Shown here: in pieces, positions 33,114 to 44,396 of the stretch
How positions within the stretch are numbered: the stretch's first letter is position 1
Layout: each line of letters opens with the position of its first letter
The notes under the pieces: model-generated
The model's database searches: none
Told to the model about the DNA's origin: nothing
What the model saw: the letters and a program-made list of their open reading frames with translations, nothing else
DNA from: Parapristionchus giblindavisi
Lineage: Eukaryota > Nematoda > Chromadorea > Rhabditida > Diplogasteridae
Length of the DNA stretch: 64,000 bases
Assembly (NCBI GenBank): GCA_943737045.1
Contig: CALSFV010000015.1
Coordinates: 1,238,501-1,302,500, forward strand
Reading direction: 5' to 3'
Translations under genes and position numbers: made by a program

Positions 33114-34137
33114 AACTATATTTATACACCGTTGAATTCCAGAAAAGAAGAGAAAATAGTGTTAATTAACAAGAGATAAACAATGTGACAGTACTGTTCC
33201 GTTAAAGGCGGCTGGCATCCAAAAATTTCTATTCGAAATAGTTAAAATGGTTGATCTCATGTTGATAAGCTCAAAAAACTGATCAGAAATATGTATTTTA
33301 AAGTTTGAAACGACGTTCTGGTAAGAAGTTGGATTACTGTAGCTTGCTCCAAACCACGTTCGAGATTTCCGAACTACAGTATGCTAACTTCATCGAAAGG
33401 CTCAAAAATGACCATTATTGACTTTTATTCTCCATAATTCCTCACTGCGGATAGAATTATCATCAAAACATTCAATTTCAAGTCATCCCCAAAGAGTTGG
33501 TGTAGCAATTAGGAAAAGGCTCCCGCTCTCTGGAGCAGACTGTAGTTTTTTGACTGCGCCGTTCTTCTTACCAGAGAGTTCGTATGAAATAAGATTAATA
33601 TATTTCGAAACAGAATTTCAAGCTCTTTTATATGAGATCAACTTGTTTTTTCGTTTCCCGGTCCCTTCAATCTTGTTCTTCTCAATGTCTCGTTGTTATT
33701 CCTGTACGGAACAGATACTGTAGTAGTCAAACATTTTTTCGGGTGCATTTCCATAAACTCAGCTCTATTGATAATCAATCGGCTTTCACTACGCTATAAT
33801 TTCTTTTGAATTTTTCTCTTATTTTTATTTTATACAAATCGATCTTTCTCGCAATGTCACATCTGCATTGTCAGAGGTGTCCGTAACGGACGGATGGCCA
33901 AGTTGCGGCCACTTACTAATTCAATTTGTACTTTGTTTGGGGGTTTTATTTTTCCTTCTATTCTGAGTAGTAAAATGTTGAATACGTTTCAAGAAATTGG
34001 ATTTTAAAATGAAGAAAAATCAGATATCTCGTCATATCCATAGTCGAGTTCAATACCGTACCTTCTCTTACCTTATGACACCAATTCGATATTAATTGAT
34101 CAGATTGGTATATATATTTTGCCTGATCTTCTTTCAG
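33114..34137. other. Intergenic spacer with insertion
   Basis: The usual family 3' flank (GTACTGTTCCGTTA ... ATCTTGTTCTTCTCAAT) is split by about 460 bases (near 33203-33668) of unidentified sequence without clear terminal repeats. The rest resembles the other intergenic regions. Confidence 0.5.
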
Positions 34138-34617
34138 ATGGGCATTGAAATCTTCTATAAAGATGATAGTGGCCAAGTCAGGTAGTAAATAAATTGATTT
34201 TAAAAAATGAAATTGAATATACTCTGCAGAGGTCCACTATCGATTTCCGCTGCAGAAGCCCTACGTAGAACTGGAATTATCGATCGAAATACGAAGATTC
34301 ATATAGTTGACTCTGATGATAAAAAGGAGTTCAAGACTCTAGGTCAGTTCTCTCTGTCTAGCAATCTCTCACATATTTAATATACATATGTATATTTTAA
34401 TATTTTTTCTCTATTTCTAAATATCCGGTAATCCGGTAAGGTTTTTCGATTTTTGTGAAATTTTGGTTCAAAATCCGGTCAGGCTTGGTACTTACTTTTC
34501 AACCTATGTTTCCAGATGATCTCTGTCTTCTCAATGGTGAAGATACTCCATTTATTGTACCAAAGGTGGATGATATGAGTGAACTCGTCAGAGTATATAA
34601 GGTGATTAATATGTTTT

Positions 34618-34689
<72 letters not shown>

Positions 34690-36391
34690 TGGTGGCCAGA
34701 AGGATATCATATTTTGGTTTTTTGAGCATAACTTTTCTTGTAGATAAGCGATCACATTGACATTTTTATATAGTGTGTTCAAACATGTTTCACAATGTAT
34801 ACCGAGGCATGGGGCCGGTTTTTCAATTTAGACGGATCCCAGGCTACAGTATCCCAAAATGACCACATGCCTCATTTTGATAACGTGAAGTTGCGACGTA
34901 TTTTCGTAGTTTTAAACAATTTTTTCACCGTTTAAAAAGTACTTACGCATGCTACTATAGTCATTCATTGATACTGCATACATTTATTAGATATTAATCA
35001 TACATTTTCGAGCACCCACATTGTGAGTGAGCACTTTTTGTCGATGTGGTCAGTTTTGAAACTCGAGACCCATCTATGAATATGCGGGAGATCGAGATTA
35101 GTAAGGATCACCTAAGATCGGGTCAGTTTCGAGTACTTGAGATGTAGATCGGGTCAGTTTTGTTCTAATTTCGGGTCAGTTTATAATTCGCAAAAACAAC
35201 TAATTGTGAGTGGGGCGAAAATGTAAGATATTAATATTCATATCGTAGGCATATTTTGAATTTCAAAAGTAGCAACTTTTTTCATCACTTTTGCTCGTTT
35301 CTTGTGATTTTTTAAATGTATATTTCTTGTATTTTTGTTTTTATACTATGGTAATACCGAAAGGTGTGTTATATCTCTTCCCTGATACTTTGCCCTTGAG
35401 GTTTGAATGGTCTGAAGCAATCAGAACCTGCTCACCAGTTTGGTGAAAACCAGTGTACGATCTCTCGTGTCATCAAAAAGGTTCCAAAATTCGTCATCAA
35501 CTGTCAACCCTCATTGCCTGGTGTTTCACGTATTACCTAGGAACTTGATGACAGGAATATCATCAGCGTATCGCGCGATATCCCGAGGGCGAACTCAACA
35601 ATCAACTAGCAAGAAATGACACTGTACGGTGCCACTCCTCCTTCGACTCGCACCATCCGTAGACAACCCCAACACGCTGGTATTAACGGTAGAGTTGTTA
35701 GTACGAAGCCCATAATCTATCCTAAGAACAGAGAGAATCGTCTGAAGTGGGCAAAGGCTTATTTCAAAAGGAGAGTCGCAGACTATCGAAAGGTCGTAAG
35801 GTCGGACGAGTTCAAGTTTAATTTATTGGACTCGAACGGCCGGATTGACGTTCGCAGACCAGTCGGGGCTCGAGAGGGTGTCCACAAGCTCGTCTGCTAG
35901 GAGAATCACGGAGTCAGGAGTGTCATGGTGCACAGAGATTCGTACTATGTCCTCTGCAGCGAATTAATGGAACCATGTTCTCAACGGCTATCGTACGCTC
36001 CTCCTCGCCGGACGTTGTTAGAGCAGTCAGAAGCACGGAAACTAAGTACTAAATTAAAATTTATTAATTTAATCTGTTTAATAGCAGATTTGATCCTAAA
36101 TTGTTGCCCCAACATCACCCACGTGAGCAATCCACTTTGTTAGTGATTTAATCAATTATTTTGATTGTTGACATGTTGAATATTGTTAATAAATTTGTTT
36201 AATTGATTTTTAAGATATATTCGTGAAAAAAACGAAAAAAACCGCATGAATACATTAAAAAATTACAGGAGAAGTAAATTCAATAAAATGAGAAGTCACG
36301 GTCATTCTGGGATACTGTAGCCTGGAAGCCGTCTAAATTGAAAAACCGGCCCCATGCCTCGGTATACATTGTGAAACATGTTTGAGCACAC

Positions 36392-36463
<72 letters not shown>

Positions 36464-37262
36464 ATCTAGACTTCAACTTTTTCGTTCTTCTGTGTCTGTA
36501 ACTGCAAATTTTCCTCATTCCTAGAATATTTGAGTTAGTGTTTCAAGAAAATTTTTTGCCATAACTAGTGCATTTCGATTTTGAGATAAGTAGAAATATT
36601 TCAAGGAATTATCGATTGCTGTTCAAGAAAGGGACGAATTCAAAGCTCAAGCTGAAGAGTTCAAAACTCAATTGAAGGAGAAGTCCGATGAGCAATATCA
36701 ATTTAATTCGGATTGTTTCAAGAATCAGGCGAAAAGGGTACGAAGTTATCAATATTCAAGATAAGGACTTCACGGTGCAAACAGCGTTTCAAGAGCGGCC
36801 ATATGCATATATGGCGTTCCCCTGTTCGAGGAAACGTTGTGATGCATCCCTTTTCAAAACTTTCCAAATATATTCCTTTTAGTAAAGAGAGCATTTCTTT
36901 GTAAAAAGGGTTGAATGTGATCTAGCGATTAGTATTGACATTCAAGATATTTTTTTTCATATCAGAAGTTGTTTCAGGATCGGCTTGTTCAATTCTGTAA
37001 GGTTATCGGGCTCAAGGGTACGTCCTATATAATGATCAATTTGACCGGCCTTCATTTGAGCTATACTTTTGGCAATAAGTATCGATCTATGGAGTACACG
37101 TATACTTATATGAAAAGCACAAACATTGAATTCTTATGTCCCAATGAAAGCAAATCCGTTGACCATCAGTACGATTATGTCCAAATCAATCTCGTTGTTA
37201 ATAGTGTCCCATCGAATGATCATGTGTATACTAAGGATATAGAGTCTCTAATACTCAAATAA
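34138..37262 (+). CDS. Type-C family gene with Tc1 relic in intron 3
   Basis: Exons 34138-34181, 34230-34342, 34516-34601, 36606-36737, 36978-37262; 219 residues with all splice phases intact. MGIEIFYKDDSGQV, RGPLSISAAEALRRTGIID and DDLCLLNGEDTPF make the GYF-like domain. Exon 4 is the 44-residue coiled coil and exon 5 has NLTGLHLSYTFG, CPNESK and VNSVPSNDH. Intron 3 is 2004 bases because of a degenerate Tc1-type element between two TA microsatellites. The last third of intron 2 derives from the GTCAGG hAT-like MITE. Optional KLFQ at the exon 5 acceptor. Confidence 0.83.
34427..34508. mobile_element. Partial hAT-like MITE beside exon 3 acceptor
   Basis: Contains GGTTTTTCGATTTTTGTG and CCGGTCAGGCTTGGTACTT and ends in ACCTATG, directly upstream of the TTTCCAG acceptor of exon 3. 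A fragment of the family of 6133-6335. Confidence 0.65.
34621..34686. repeat. TA microsatellite, left of Tc1 relic
   Basis: About 33 TA units; Tc1-type elements insert at TA. A matching tract lies at 36397-36462. Confidence 0.9.
34687..36396 (+). mobile_element. Degenerate Tc1-type transposon
   Basis: The left end CAGTGGTGGCCAGAAGG, then a TTTTGGTTTTTTGAGCATAAC stretch, resembles the C. elegans Tc1 terminus. The inner inverted arm (about 34775-34865) pairs with about 36300-36395 (CCGGCCCCATGCCTCGG). The outer roughly 85 bases of the right terminal repeat are missing, replaced by the TA microsatellite, so the copy is immobile. Confidence 0.88.
35348..36010 (+). pseudogene. Tc1-family transposase remnant
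   Basis: Scattered over shifted frames with several stops: a helix-turn-helix piece TISRVIKK (35457 on), NIISVSRDIPRA (35560 region), then a longer open part 35616-35900 with GINGRVVSTKP, ENRLKWAKAYF and SDEFKFNLLDSNGRIDVRRP. The last includes the second-domain Asp of the DDE triad. The remaining catalytic residues and the C-terminal third are absent. Not functional. Confidence 0.85.
36397..36462. repeat. TA microsatellite, right of Tc1 relic
   Basis: About 33 TA units where the outer right terminal repeat should be. Confidence 0.9.
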
Positions 37263-37398
37263 TATTGATTGAATTGAAACTTTTATCCTCATCTAATCAT
37301 TTTTTAATGCCAATAATTTTGTTGTTGTTGTTGCTATTTTATATCATTGAATAAATTCAATATTTTTTCCTGATCGTCATAGATTTAGTATTCTTTTC

Positions 37399-37415
37399 TA
37401 CTGTTTGTAACAGTG
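37399..37415 (+). other. 3'-flank hairpin
   Basis: TACTGTT-TGT-AACAGTG; loop base changed, stem kept. Confidence 0.6.
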
Positions 37416-37899
37416 AAATATATGTATTTATACGGTGTTGAATTCAGAACAAAAAAATAAAAAAATAAAGGTATTGAACTAATAATAAACCATCTGGCAG
37501 TACTGTTTCGTTAATAATGTTCTTGTCGATTTCACCTTGTTACTCCCGAACGGAACATATACTGTAGTTTTCAAACATTTTTTCCTGTGCATTTCAGGAA
37601 GCTCAGATCTTTCTTTTACTAATTTTCACTTTGCATATTTGTATGAACATTCGCGCATCTCATATCTTTTATCACGAACTATGCTTGACAATGTGTGAGA
37701 CATTTTCTTGTAATTGTTCGCACTTTAGAAATTTTACGAATTTCATGAGAAAAAGGCTTATAATTTGTTTTGTGAAAATTTTACGGAAAAAATTACGCAT
37801 AGCCTTGGTAGATCTATCATCGAATTCGATATACCTTCTCTTACCGTATCCATGTCTTGTGGCCAAATCGATTTTAATTGATCACAAGGTGTATCTATT

Positions 37900-39485
37900 A
37901 TGCCTGGTGTTCTTTCTGTGAATTTTGAAATCTTCTACAAGGATGATAATGGCCATGTCAGGTAGTAAATAAGTACTTTTTTGAATGAAATTAAATATAC
38001 TTTACAGAGGTCCACTATCGACGTCCGCTGTCAGTGATCTCGTTACGGCTGGAATTATCGATCGAAATACGAAGGTTATTACACGTGACTCTGATGAAGA
38101 GCTGGAACGCAGGACTGTAGGTCAGTTCTCTCTGTCTAACTATCTCTCTCACCTATTAAATATATTCGCTGCTCACATGAATGAGTTATAGCATACACTT
38201 TCGGCGCCCTCACTGCTTTTTTTTGTATAGGTCGATTTAGAAAAATCGCCGTTTTTCGCTTAAATTGTATTCTTTCGCTTAAAAAGTGAGCCTTATATAG
38301 TGGTCGATGCTGAAAATGAGCGATATATTGTGGGTCGATCCTCACGCTGTGAGGGTATGAAAATGTGTGAGTTATATAGGGCTTGTCATAATCAGGTGCA
38401 AAAAAGCCGTATGAATCTTGTCGTTAGCGACAATGCCACACCCTTTTTGATCTAATTTTCATTCTCCAGGTGATTTCCTTCGCAACAAAGGTACGCCAAA
38501 TGAGGATGATACGAGTGAACTCATCAGAGCATATAAGGTCAGAAAAAGAGATAAATAAGGTTTTGGATGAATATCTAGATTTTCAACTTTGTTGTTATGC
38601 AAATGAATTTGCGATATATCTATAACTGCGATTTTTCTTCATTTCTCGATTATTTTAGTTATCGTTTCAAGATTTCTTTTAAAGACGCACCCGAGCTAAT
38701 TTCTCTTCTCTGGTAACACTCTCATAAACAAATGAAGCGAGAGAGCGTTACCAGAGCGAAGTTTCAAATTAGCTCGGGTGTGCTTTTATGACGATTTTGG
38801 CCATAACTATTGCATTTCGATTTTGAAATAAGTTGAAATATTTCAAGGAATTATCGATTGCTATTCAAGAAAGGGACGAATTCAAAGCTAAATTGAAAGA
38901 TTCTGTTCAAGCAAGAGAAAAAGTAAAAGTTCAATTGAAAGAGAAGTCTGATCAATACGATCGATTAATCTCGGATATTTTCAATAGTCACGCGAGAAAG
39001 GTATGAACATTTCTATATCGATAGGTAGACTTGATTTCTGTAGTTACACAAAGTGATAAATAGTGGAGCATAGCGCGAGGAATAATTATAAACAATGATG
39101 AATAAATGTTACTAGATACATTATTTTTTATTCGTTGACCGACTGAGTTGGTCTGTTCGGGGATAATTTGTCGTATTTATTGTTTTTAATGAGTGCGATC
39201 ATCCAAAAAAGGCTTTAGGATCGTCTTGTACAACTCTACAAGGTTGACGGACTTCAGATCGAGGGCAAGGACGCGTATGCATTGGTCAATTTAACTGACC
39301 TTCATTTGAGCTATCAGTTTTACACTTTCAAGCACATGGATGAAATTGAATTTTTGTCTCCTAATGAAAGGAAATTTGTTGTCATTGGATCACTCTTGAA
39401 TATTGAAGTCACTCTTGTTGTAAATGGTTCTCCGTCGATCAATCACAAGTACTTTAAATCAATTAGTTTAGTAATTCACAAGTAG
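37900..39485 (+). CDS. Mosaic family gene (C exons 1-3, A exons 4-5)
   Basis: Exons 37900-37961, 38008-38120, 38470-38537, 38848-39000, 39219-39485; 220 residues. The usual CAG/ATG start is destroyed (TTCTTTCTGTGAATTTT), but an ATG further upstream opens in frame and gives MPGVLSVNFEIFYKDDNGHV. An AG at 37887-37888 could serve as acceptor. Exon 3 is unusually short (22 codons) and has lost the LLNGEDTPF core (FLRNKGTPNEDD). Exon 4 has 51 codons, the longest coiled coil of the cluster. Exon 5 is type A (DRLVQLYKVDGL, NLTDLHLSYQFY, VNGSPSINH). MITEs occupy introns 2 and 3. Could be decaying at the 5' end. Confidence 0.7.
38191..38368. mobile_element. hAT-like MITE in intron 2
   Basis: Ends GCATACACTTTCGGCGCC and GAAAATGTGT, with exact 8-base duplication GAGTTATA (38183-38190, 38369-38376). 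Same family as 51986-52178. Confidence 0.85.
38683..38787. mobile_element. Short palindromic MITE (GAGCTAATTT family)
   Basis: Arms GCACCCGAGCTAATTT and AAATTAGCTCGGGTGTGC around a CTGGTAAC/GTTACCAG stem. Relatives with TCTCTCGC cores lie near 55445, 55890, 56690, 58300, 59065, 61765 and 63825. Confidence 0.75.
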
Positions 39486-39499
39486 TTATTGACTGATTT

Positions 39500-39720
39500 G
39501 TATGTACAGTACACCATACCCCCCTCCATTTGAAAATGCAATTCCCTGGATATCCTTGGGTATCCCCTCTATCCCTCGAGTTATTACGCCGTGAAAATTG
39601 AATATCAGGCGTAAGAATTGTGATTGTTCTTTTACTCCATTTCTGAACTATTTTATCATAGAAAGTTTGAGATTTTTTTAAAATTACGCACTCACCGCAA
39701 TTGAATCTCAAGGGGATGAT
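39500..39720. other. Insertion in the 3' flank
   Basis: About 220 bases of unidentified sequence interrupt the usual 3' flank of the type-A exon 5 gene; the normal flank (TTTCGGAAATT...) resumes near 39722. Confidence 0.45.
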
Positions 39721-39824
39721 GTTTCGGAAATTGTGTTATTATTGATTTCGTTTTGTTTTGTTTTTGTTGTTCCTCGTACGATAAACTTGTTTACTCTAAT
39801 CATCATAGATATATTGGTCTTAGA

Positions 39825-39841
39825 TACTGTTCGAAACAGTA
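39825..39841 (+). other. 3'-flank hairpin
   Basis: TACTGTT-CGA-AACAGTA followed by AACTATATTTATG. Confidence 0.65.
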
Positions 39842-40086
39842 AACTATATTTATGTTCTATTTAAAAAAGCGAACCGTGATTAATATTTTTTAAATCGTTT
39901 TTGGCTAATTTATCATTTTTTTCAACTCCGATAAAAGCACATTTTTGGTTGAACAGTTTATAAAATGACTAGCGTGAATAGGGCACTATTCATATCTTAC
40001 TGTAGTTCCTTCTTTATAAGCAAATATTGTCTGTCTATTAAAAGGATTTTGTTTTTTTTTAAATATATACTATTTTGTTTCTTTAG

Positions 40087-41378
40087 ATGGTTCTTATCTT
40101 CTACAAGGACGACTCGGGTAATGCCAGGTATTGTATTGCATACGATTTACTTTTTTTTCTTACGCAAGCGGCCTCATATAAAGAGGAAAAAAAGACACAG
40201 TAAGTAAAAGTTAGAGAGCGTAGGTTAAAGTAATCAGTACCGTAATTTTTTACTGTATTGGAGAAACGCTGACAAATTTGTTTGATTCCAGAGGCCCTTT
40301 ATCGATTACTGAGGCTGAAGGACTTCGACAGAGTGTAGTAATCAATGATAAGACTAGGATTCGAATAATTGAGAGTAATAGTGAAGCGAAGTTTCAAACA
40401 CTCGGTATTCAATCGATTTATTCCTTATTACTGTAATATTTACTTATTCGTTATAGAACATCTGTGCAAGATCAATGGTAAAAAGTCTCCGTTCTTGATC
40501 GCTCCGGGAGAGATCAAAGATCAAAAGGAGGAAACAAGTGAACTTGTCAGACTTTATAAGGTAAATAAATAGTTTCATTTTAATGGATAAATATGTTGAT
40601 TGACTATTTTTCCGCGATCAATAAAGTTTACTAAAATTATTATAGAATCAATTCATATTATAACTATTCCAACTTGATTCATTACATTTATAAATATTCT
40701 AATATCAAACCTGTTCAAGGAATTATCGACTGCTATTCAAGAAAGGGACGAATTCAAAGCTCAAGCTCAAGAGTTCAAAAATCAATTGAAAGAGAAGTCG
40801 GATGAGCAATATCGAATTATCTCGGATTTTTTCAATAATCAGGCGAAAAAGGTACGAAGTTATCAATATTTGAGAAGTTATCAAGGTCTTTAATAAGCAG
40901 GGTGCAAATAGCGTTTCGGGAGCTGTAATATGGTGTTTTCCGTTTCAAGGAAACGTTGAGATGCATTCATTTTAGGATTTCATTGTTAAATGGGGTTAGT
41001 TGAAGTGTAACAGGGAAGGCACCAAGCTCACTCGAGACTAATCTATGATCTAACAATAAGTGTTGTCATTCAATTCATTATTCATATCAGAAGTCGTTTC
41101 AGAATCAGCTTGTTCAATTCTGTAAGGTTGACGGGCTGCAGGAGGAGGGTACGTCCTATGTAATGACCAATTTGACCGACTTTCATCTGACCTATGCTTT
41201 TGGCGTAATGAAATATTCTATTTATGAAAAATATAAAAACCTTGAATTCTTATGCCCGAATGAAAAGAAATGTGTTGCCACTCGGTACGATTATGTGCAA
41301 ATAAATCTCGTTGTTAATGGTGTCCCATCGAATGATCATGAGTATAATAGTTGTATTGAGTCTCTAATACACAAGTAA
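40087..41378 (+). CDS. Mosaic family gene (A exons 1-3, C exons 4-5)
   Basis: Exons 40087-40127, 40292-40404, 40457-40560, 40720-40851, 41103-41378; 221 residues. Exons 1-3 and intron 3 are type A (MVLIFYKDDSGNA, HLCKINGKKSPF). From the start of exon 4 onward it is type C: 44-residue coiled coil, NLTDFHLTYAFG, CPNEKK and VNGVPSNDHEY. This is the mirror image of the preceding gene. In the GYF-like part the usual SGVI is SVVI, losing even the conserved Gly. CTTTAG abuts ATG; optional KSFQ before exon 5. AATAAA near 41485, hairpin 41535. Confidence 0.83.
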
Positions 41379-41534
41379 AAGTATATTGAATAGGATCTTT
41401 TGTATCGCTACATAATGCCATCAATTTTATTGTTGTTTTTGTCGTTATTGATGTTGTTTGTTGTTGCTGCTTTTTTATCTCATTGAATAAATTTAATATT
41501 TCTTCTGATTTGTCGTAGATTTAGTATTCTTTTC

Positions 41535-41551
41535 TACTGTTCGTAGCAGTG
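41535..41551 (+). other. 3'-flank hairpin, wobble variant
   Basis: TACTGTT-CGT-AGCAGTG: an A to G change gives a G-T pair, stem retained. Confidence 0.65.
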
Positions 41552-42383
41552 AACTATATTTATACGATTTTGAAGTCAAAAAGTAAGAAAGAATAAAGGA
41601 GAAAGAGAACTAGGTTTAATGTGGCAGTACTGTTTTGTTAATCTTTTTCCTGCTCTCTTGCTAATCAATCGGCTTTTACTAATAATTAGTAACTTTTTCT
41701 CACTTTAATTTTCAGTTTTGAATTCAATAGAATGAACATCCGTCTCATTTATTAATTATATTTATGATTTTTTGGGGCTTTATTTTTCTTTCTATTCTGA
41801 GTGTAACGTTGAATACATTTCAAGTAACTGGAGGTTGAAAACGAAGCGAAAACTGAGATATCGCACCGTATCTAACATCTAATTCTAATATCGTATCTAA
41901 TTCAATACCGTACCTTCTCTTACCGTATCCAAATCTTGTAACCAAATTGATTTTAATTGTTCACAAAGTCTCTCTTAAGCTTGTTTTTCTTTCAGATGGG
42001 CATTGAAATCTTCTACAAGGATAATGAAGGACAAGTCAGGTAGTAAATATATTGATTTTTAAAAATGAATTCAAATATACTCTGCAGAGGTCCACTATCG
42101 CTTTCCGCTGCAGAAGCCCTACGTAGAACTGGAATTATCGATCGGAATACGAAGGTTCGAGTTGTTGAATCTGATGATAAAAAGGAGTTCAAGACTCTAG
42201 GTGAGTTCTCTCTGTCTACCAATCTCTATCACATATTTAATATACGTATTTCTAAAATAGGTTTTTTCGATCTTTGATCTGAATTTGAATATTCAGATGA
42301 TCTCTGTCTTCTCAATGGTGAAGATACTCCATTTATTGTACCAAAGGAGGATGATATGAGTGAATTCATCAAGAAGTATATAA

Positions 42384-42701
42384 CTCCGCAATTTTAGGGG
42401 TGCCAATAATTTGGTCGAAGTGGGGCCAATAATTTGGTGGATCGTAAAAGTTTACTCTAAAATTTGGCTACCAGACAAGCCCCACCTTTAAAGTTGAGTC
42501 AATAATTTGGTGGTTGAGCCAATAATTTGGTTCGAAGTGGGGCTAATATTTTAGACTAAAGTAACAGCCCCACTTCGAACCAAATTATTGGCTCAACCAC
42601 CAAATTATTGACCCAACTTAAAAGTGGGGCTTGTCTGGTAGCCAAATTTTAAGCACCCAAAAATGTTCGACCAAATTATTGGCCCACCTAAATTTGCGGA
42701 G
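42384..42701. mobile_element. 318-base palindromic element, CTCCGCAA ends
   Basis: Ends CTCCGCAATTTTAGG and CCTAAATTTGCGGAG, with arms of CCAATAATTTGG repeats (GCCAATAATTTGGTCGAA versus its complement). Flanked by AA on both sides. Family not recognised. Confidence 0.8.
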
Positions 42702-42718
42702 AAGGTGATCAATATGGT

Positions 42719-42922
42719 CATACATGGGCGGGCATTGTCGCTGGAAATGAAAATCGGGTGGGTTGGGTGCCAAAATCGGGTAGGCTTGACACACAAATTT
42801 CATTTTCGAGTGAATTTTGCCCAAAGTGTTTTCAATTTTTCAGCTAATTTTGGCTAAATCGGGTGGGCTTTGTGCCAAAATCGGGTGGGTATTGCCGCTA
42901 GCGACAATACCGCCCACGTATG
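42719..42922. mobile_element. hAT-like MITE in intron 3
   Basis: Ends CATACATGGGCGG and CCGCCCACGTATG; exact 8-base duplication AATATGGT (42711-42718, 42923-42930). Interior repeats AAAATCGGGTGGG. Confidence 0.85.
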
Positions 42923-43041
42923 AATATGGTTTAGGATAAATATCTGGATTTGTAGCTTTTTTGTTATTCTGTATCTTTAACTGCAAATTTTCCTCTTTCC
43001 TAGTTAACTATTTAACTTAGCATTTCGGAATTTCTTTTACG

Positions 43042-43244
43042 CATAGGTCAAAAAGTATGTTACAAAGTACCAAGCCTGACCGGATTTTGAGCCACAATTT
43101 CTCAAAAATCGAAAAACCTGACCGGATTTTGAGCGAAAATTTCACAAAAATCGAAAAACCTGACCGGATTTTGAGCCAAATGTGCCATAAATCGAAAAAC
43201 CTGACCGGATTTAGAAAACAGATAACCTAGCTATTCGACCTATG
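43042..43244. mobile_element. hAT-like MITE, reverse copy of 6133-6335
   Basis: Starts CATAGGTC and ends GACCTATG, with 8-base duplication CTTTTACG (43034-43041, 43245-43252) and internal CCTGACCGGATTTTGAGC tandem units. Confidence 0.85.
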
Positions 43245-43931
43245 CTTTTACGACTATTTTTTTCGATTTTGAGATATTTCAAGGAATTATCGATTGCTAT
43301 TCAAGAAAGGGACGAATTCAAAAATCAATTGAAGGACAAATGCGATGAGCAATTTCGACTTATCTCGAATGTTTTCGAGAAACTTTCGAAAAAGGTACGA
43401 TCATATCAATATTCGAGATAAGGTCTTTAATAAGCAAGGTGCAAACAGAGGGGTAGAATATTGTCTAAGCGTTGTTATTCAATATTTTTTTCATATCAGA
43501 AGTCATTTCAGAATGAGCTCATTCAATTCTGTAAGCTTGATGTACAGCAACAGGGTATTTCCTATGTACTGGCCAATTTGACTGACCTTCATCTGATCTA
43601 TCGGTTTGGCAAATGGAATAATTTGACTTATCAAGATTGTACAAATTGTGAATATTTATGTCCCAATGAAAAGAAATGTGTTGACCCTGAGTACAAATGT
43701 GTCAAAATCAATCCGGTTTGTAATGGTGTGTCATTGAATGATCATCAGTATATTAGAAGTATACATTATCTAACACCCAAGTAAATGTTGATTGAACTGA
43801 ATCTTTTGTATCGCCCCGTATACCATCAATTTTGTTGTTGTTGTTTTTGTTGTTGCTATTGTTTTTTTTAGTTTATCTCATTGAATAAATTCAATATTTC
43901 TTCTGATGGTCATTGATTTAGTATTATTTTC

Positions 43932-43948
43932 TACCGTTCGTAACGGTG
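43932..43948 (+). other. 3'-flank hairpin with compensatory change
   Basis: TACCGTT-CGT-AACGGTG, the same C-G replacement as at 30765. Confidence 0.7.
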
Positions 43949-44396
43949 AACTATATTTATAAGGTGTTTAATCAAAGAATGGACGAGAATATATAGGTAT
44001 AGAACTAATGATAAATAATGCGGCAGTACTGTTCCATTAATATTGTTCTTGTCAATATAACTTAAGTTTGTTACTCCCGTACGGAACATGTACTGTAGTA
44101 GTCAAACATTTTTTGCGTGTGTATATACGGAAGCTAAGCTCTCTTGATAATCAATCGGTTTTACTACCTATTAATTTTTTTGTTGAATTTTTTTTATTTT
44201 AGCCTAATGTTCACTGTCTTTTTGTATTCTTTTTTCCAAAATGGGTTGTAATGAGTATAAGCTGCTTTTTTGTCGTTTGGTTAATAAGTTGTCATCTGTA
44301 ACACTAAGAGAACGCAATACAATGTGAGGGTGGCATGATTATCGATTAGTTATGGGCATGTTGAAGATTCGGATTTGTTAATCATCTAAATTGCAG

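Larger units (their letters stand above)
41996..43784 (+). pseudogene. Type-C gene with exon 3 donor destroyed
   Basis: Exons 1 (41996-42039), 2 (42088-42200), 4 (43284-43394, 37 codons) and 5 (43512-43784, NLTDLHLIYRFG) are open with normal splice signals. Exon 3 starts at 42297 but a palindromic element inserted at 42384 separates the coding end (SEFIKKYIT) from its donor, now at 42705, and brings an in-frame TAG at about 42396-42398. The product would end after the GYF-like part. Intron 3 contains two further MITEs. A truncated protein remains possible; a full-length one does not, unless the insert is spliced out. Confidence 0.75.

Noticed and set aside
34455..34760. Open frames crossing the TA microsatellite
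   Set aside because: Tyr-Ile runs from the TA repeat; the true coding part is only exon 3 (34516-34601).
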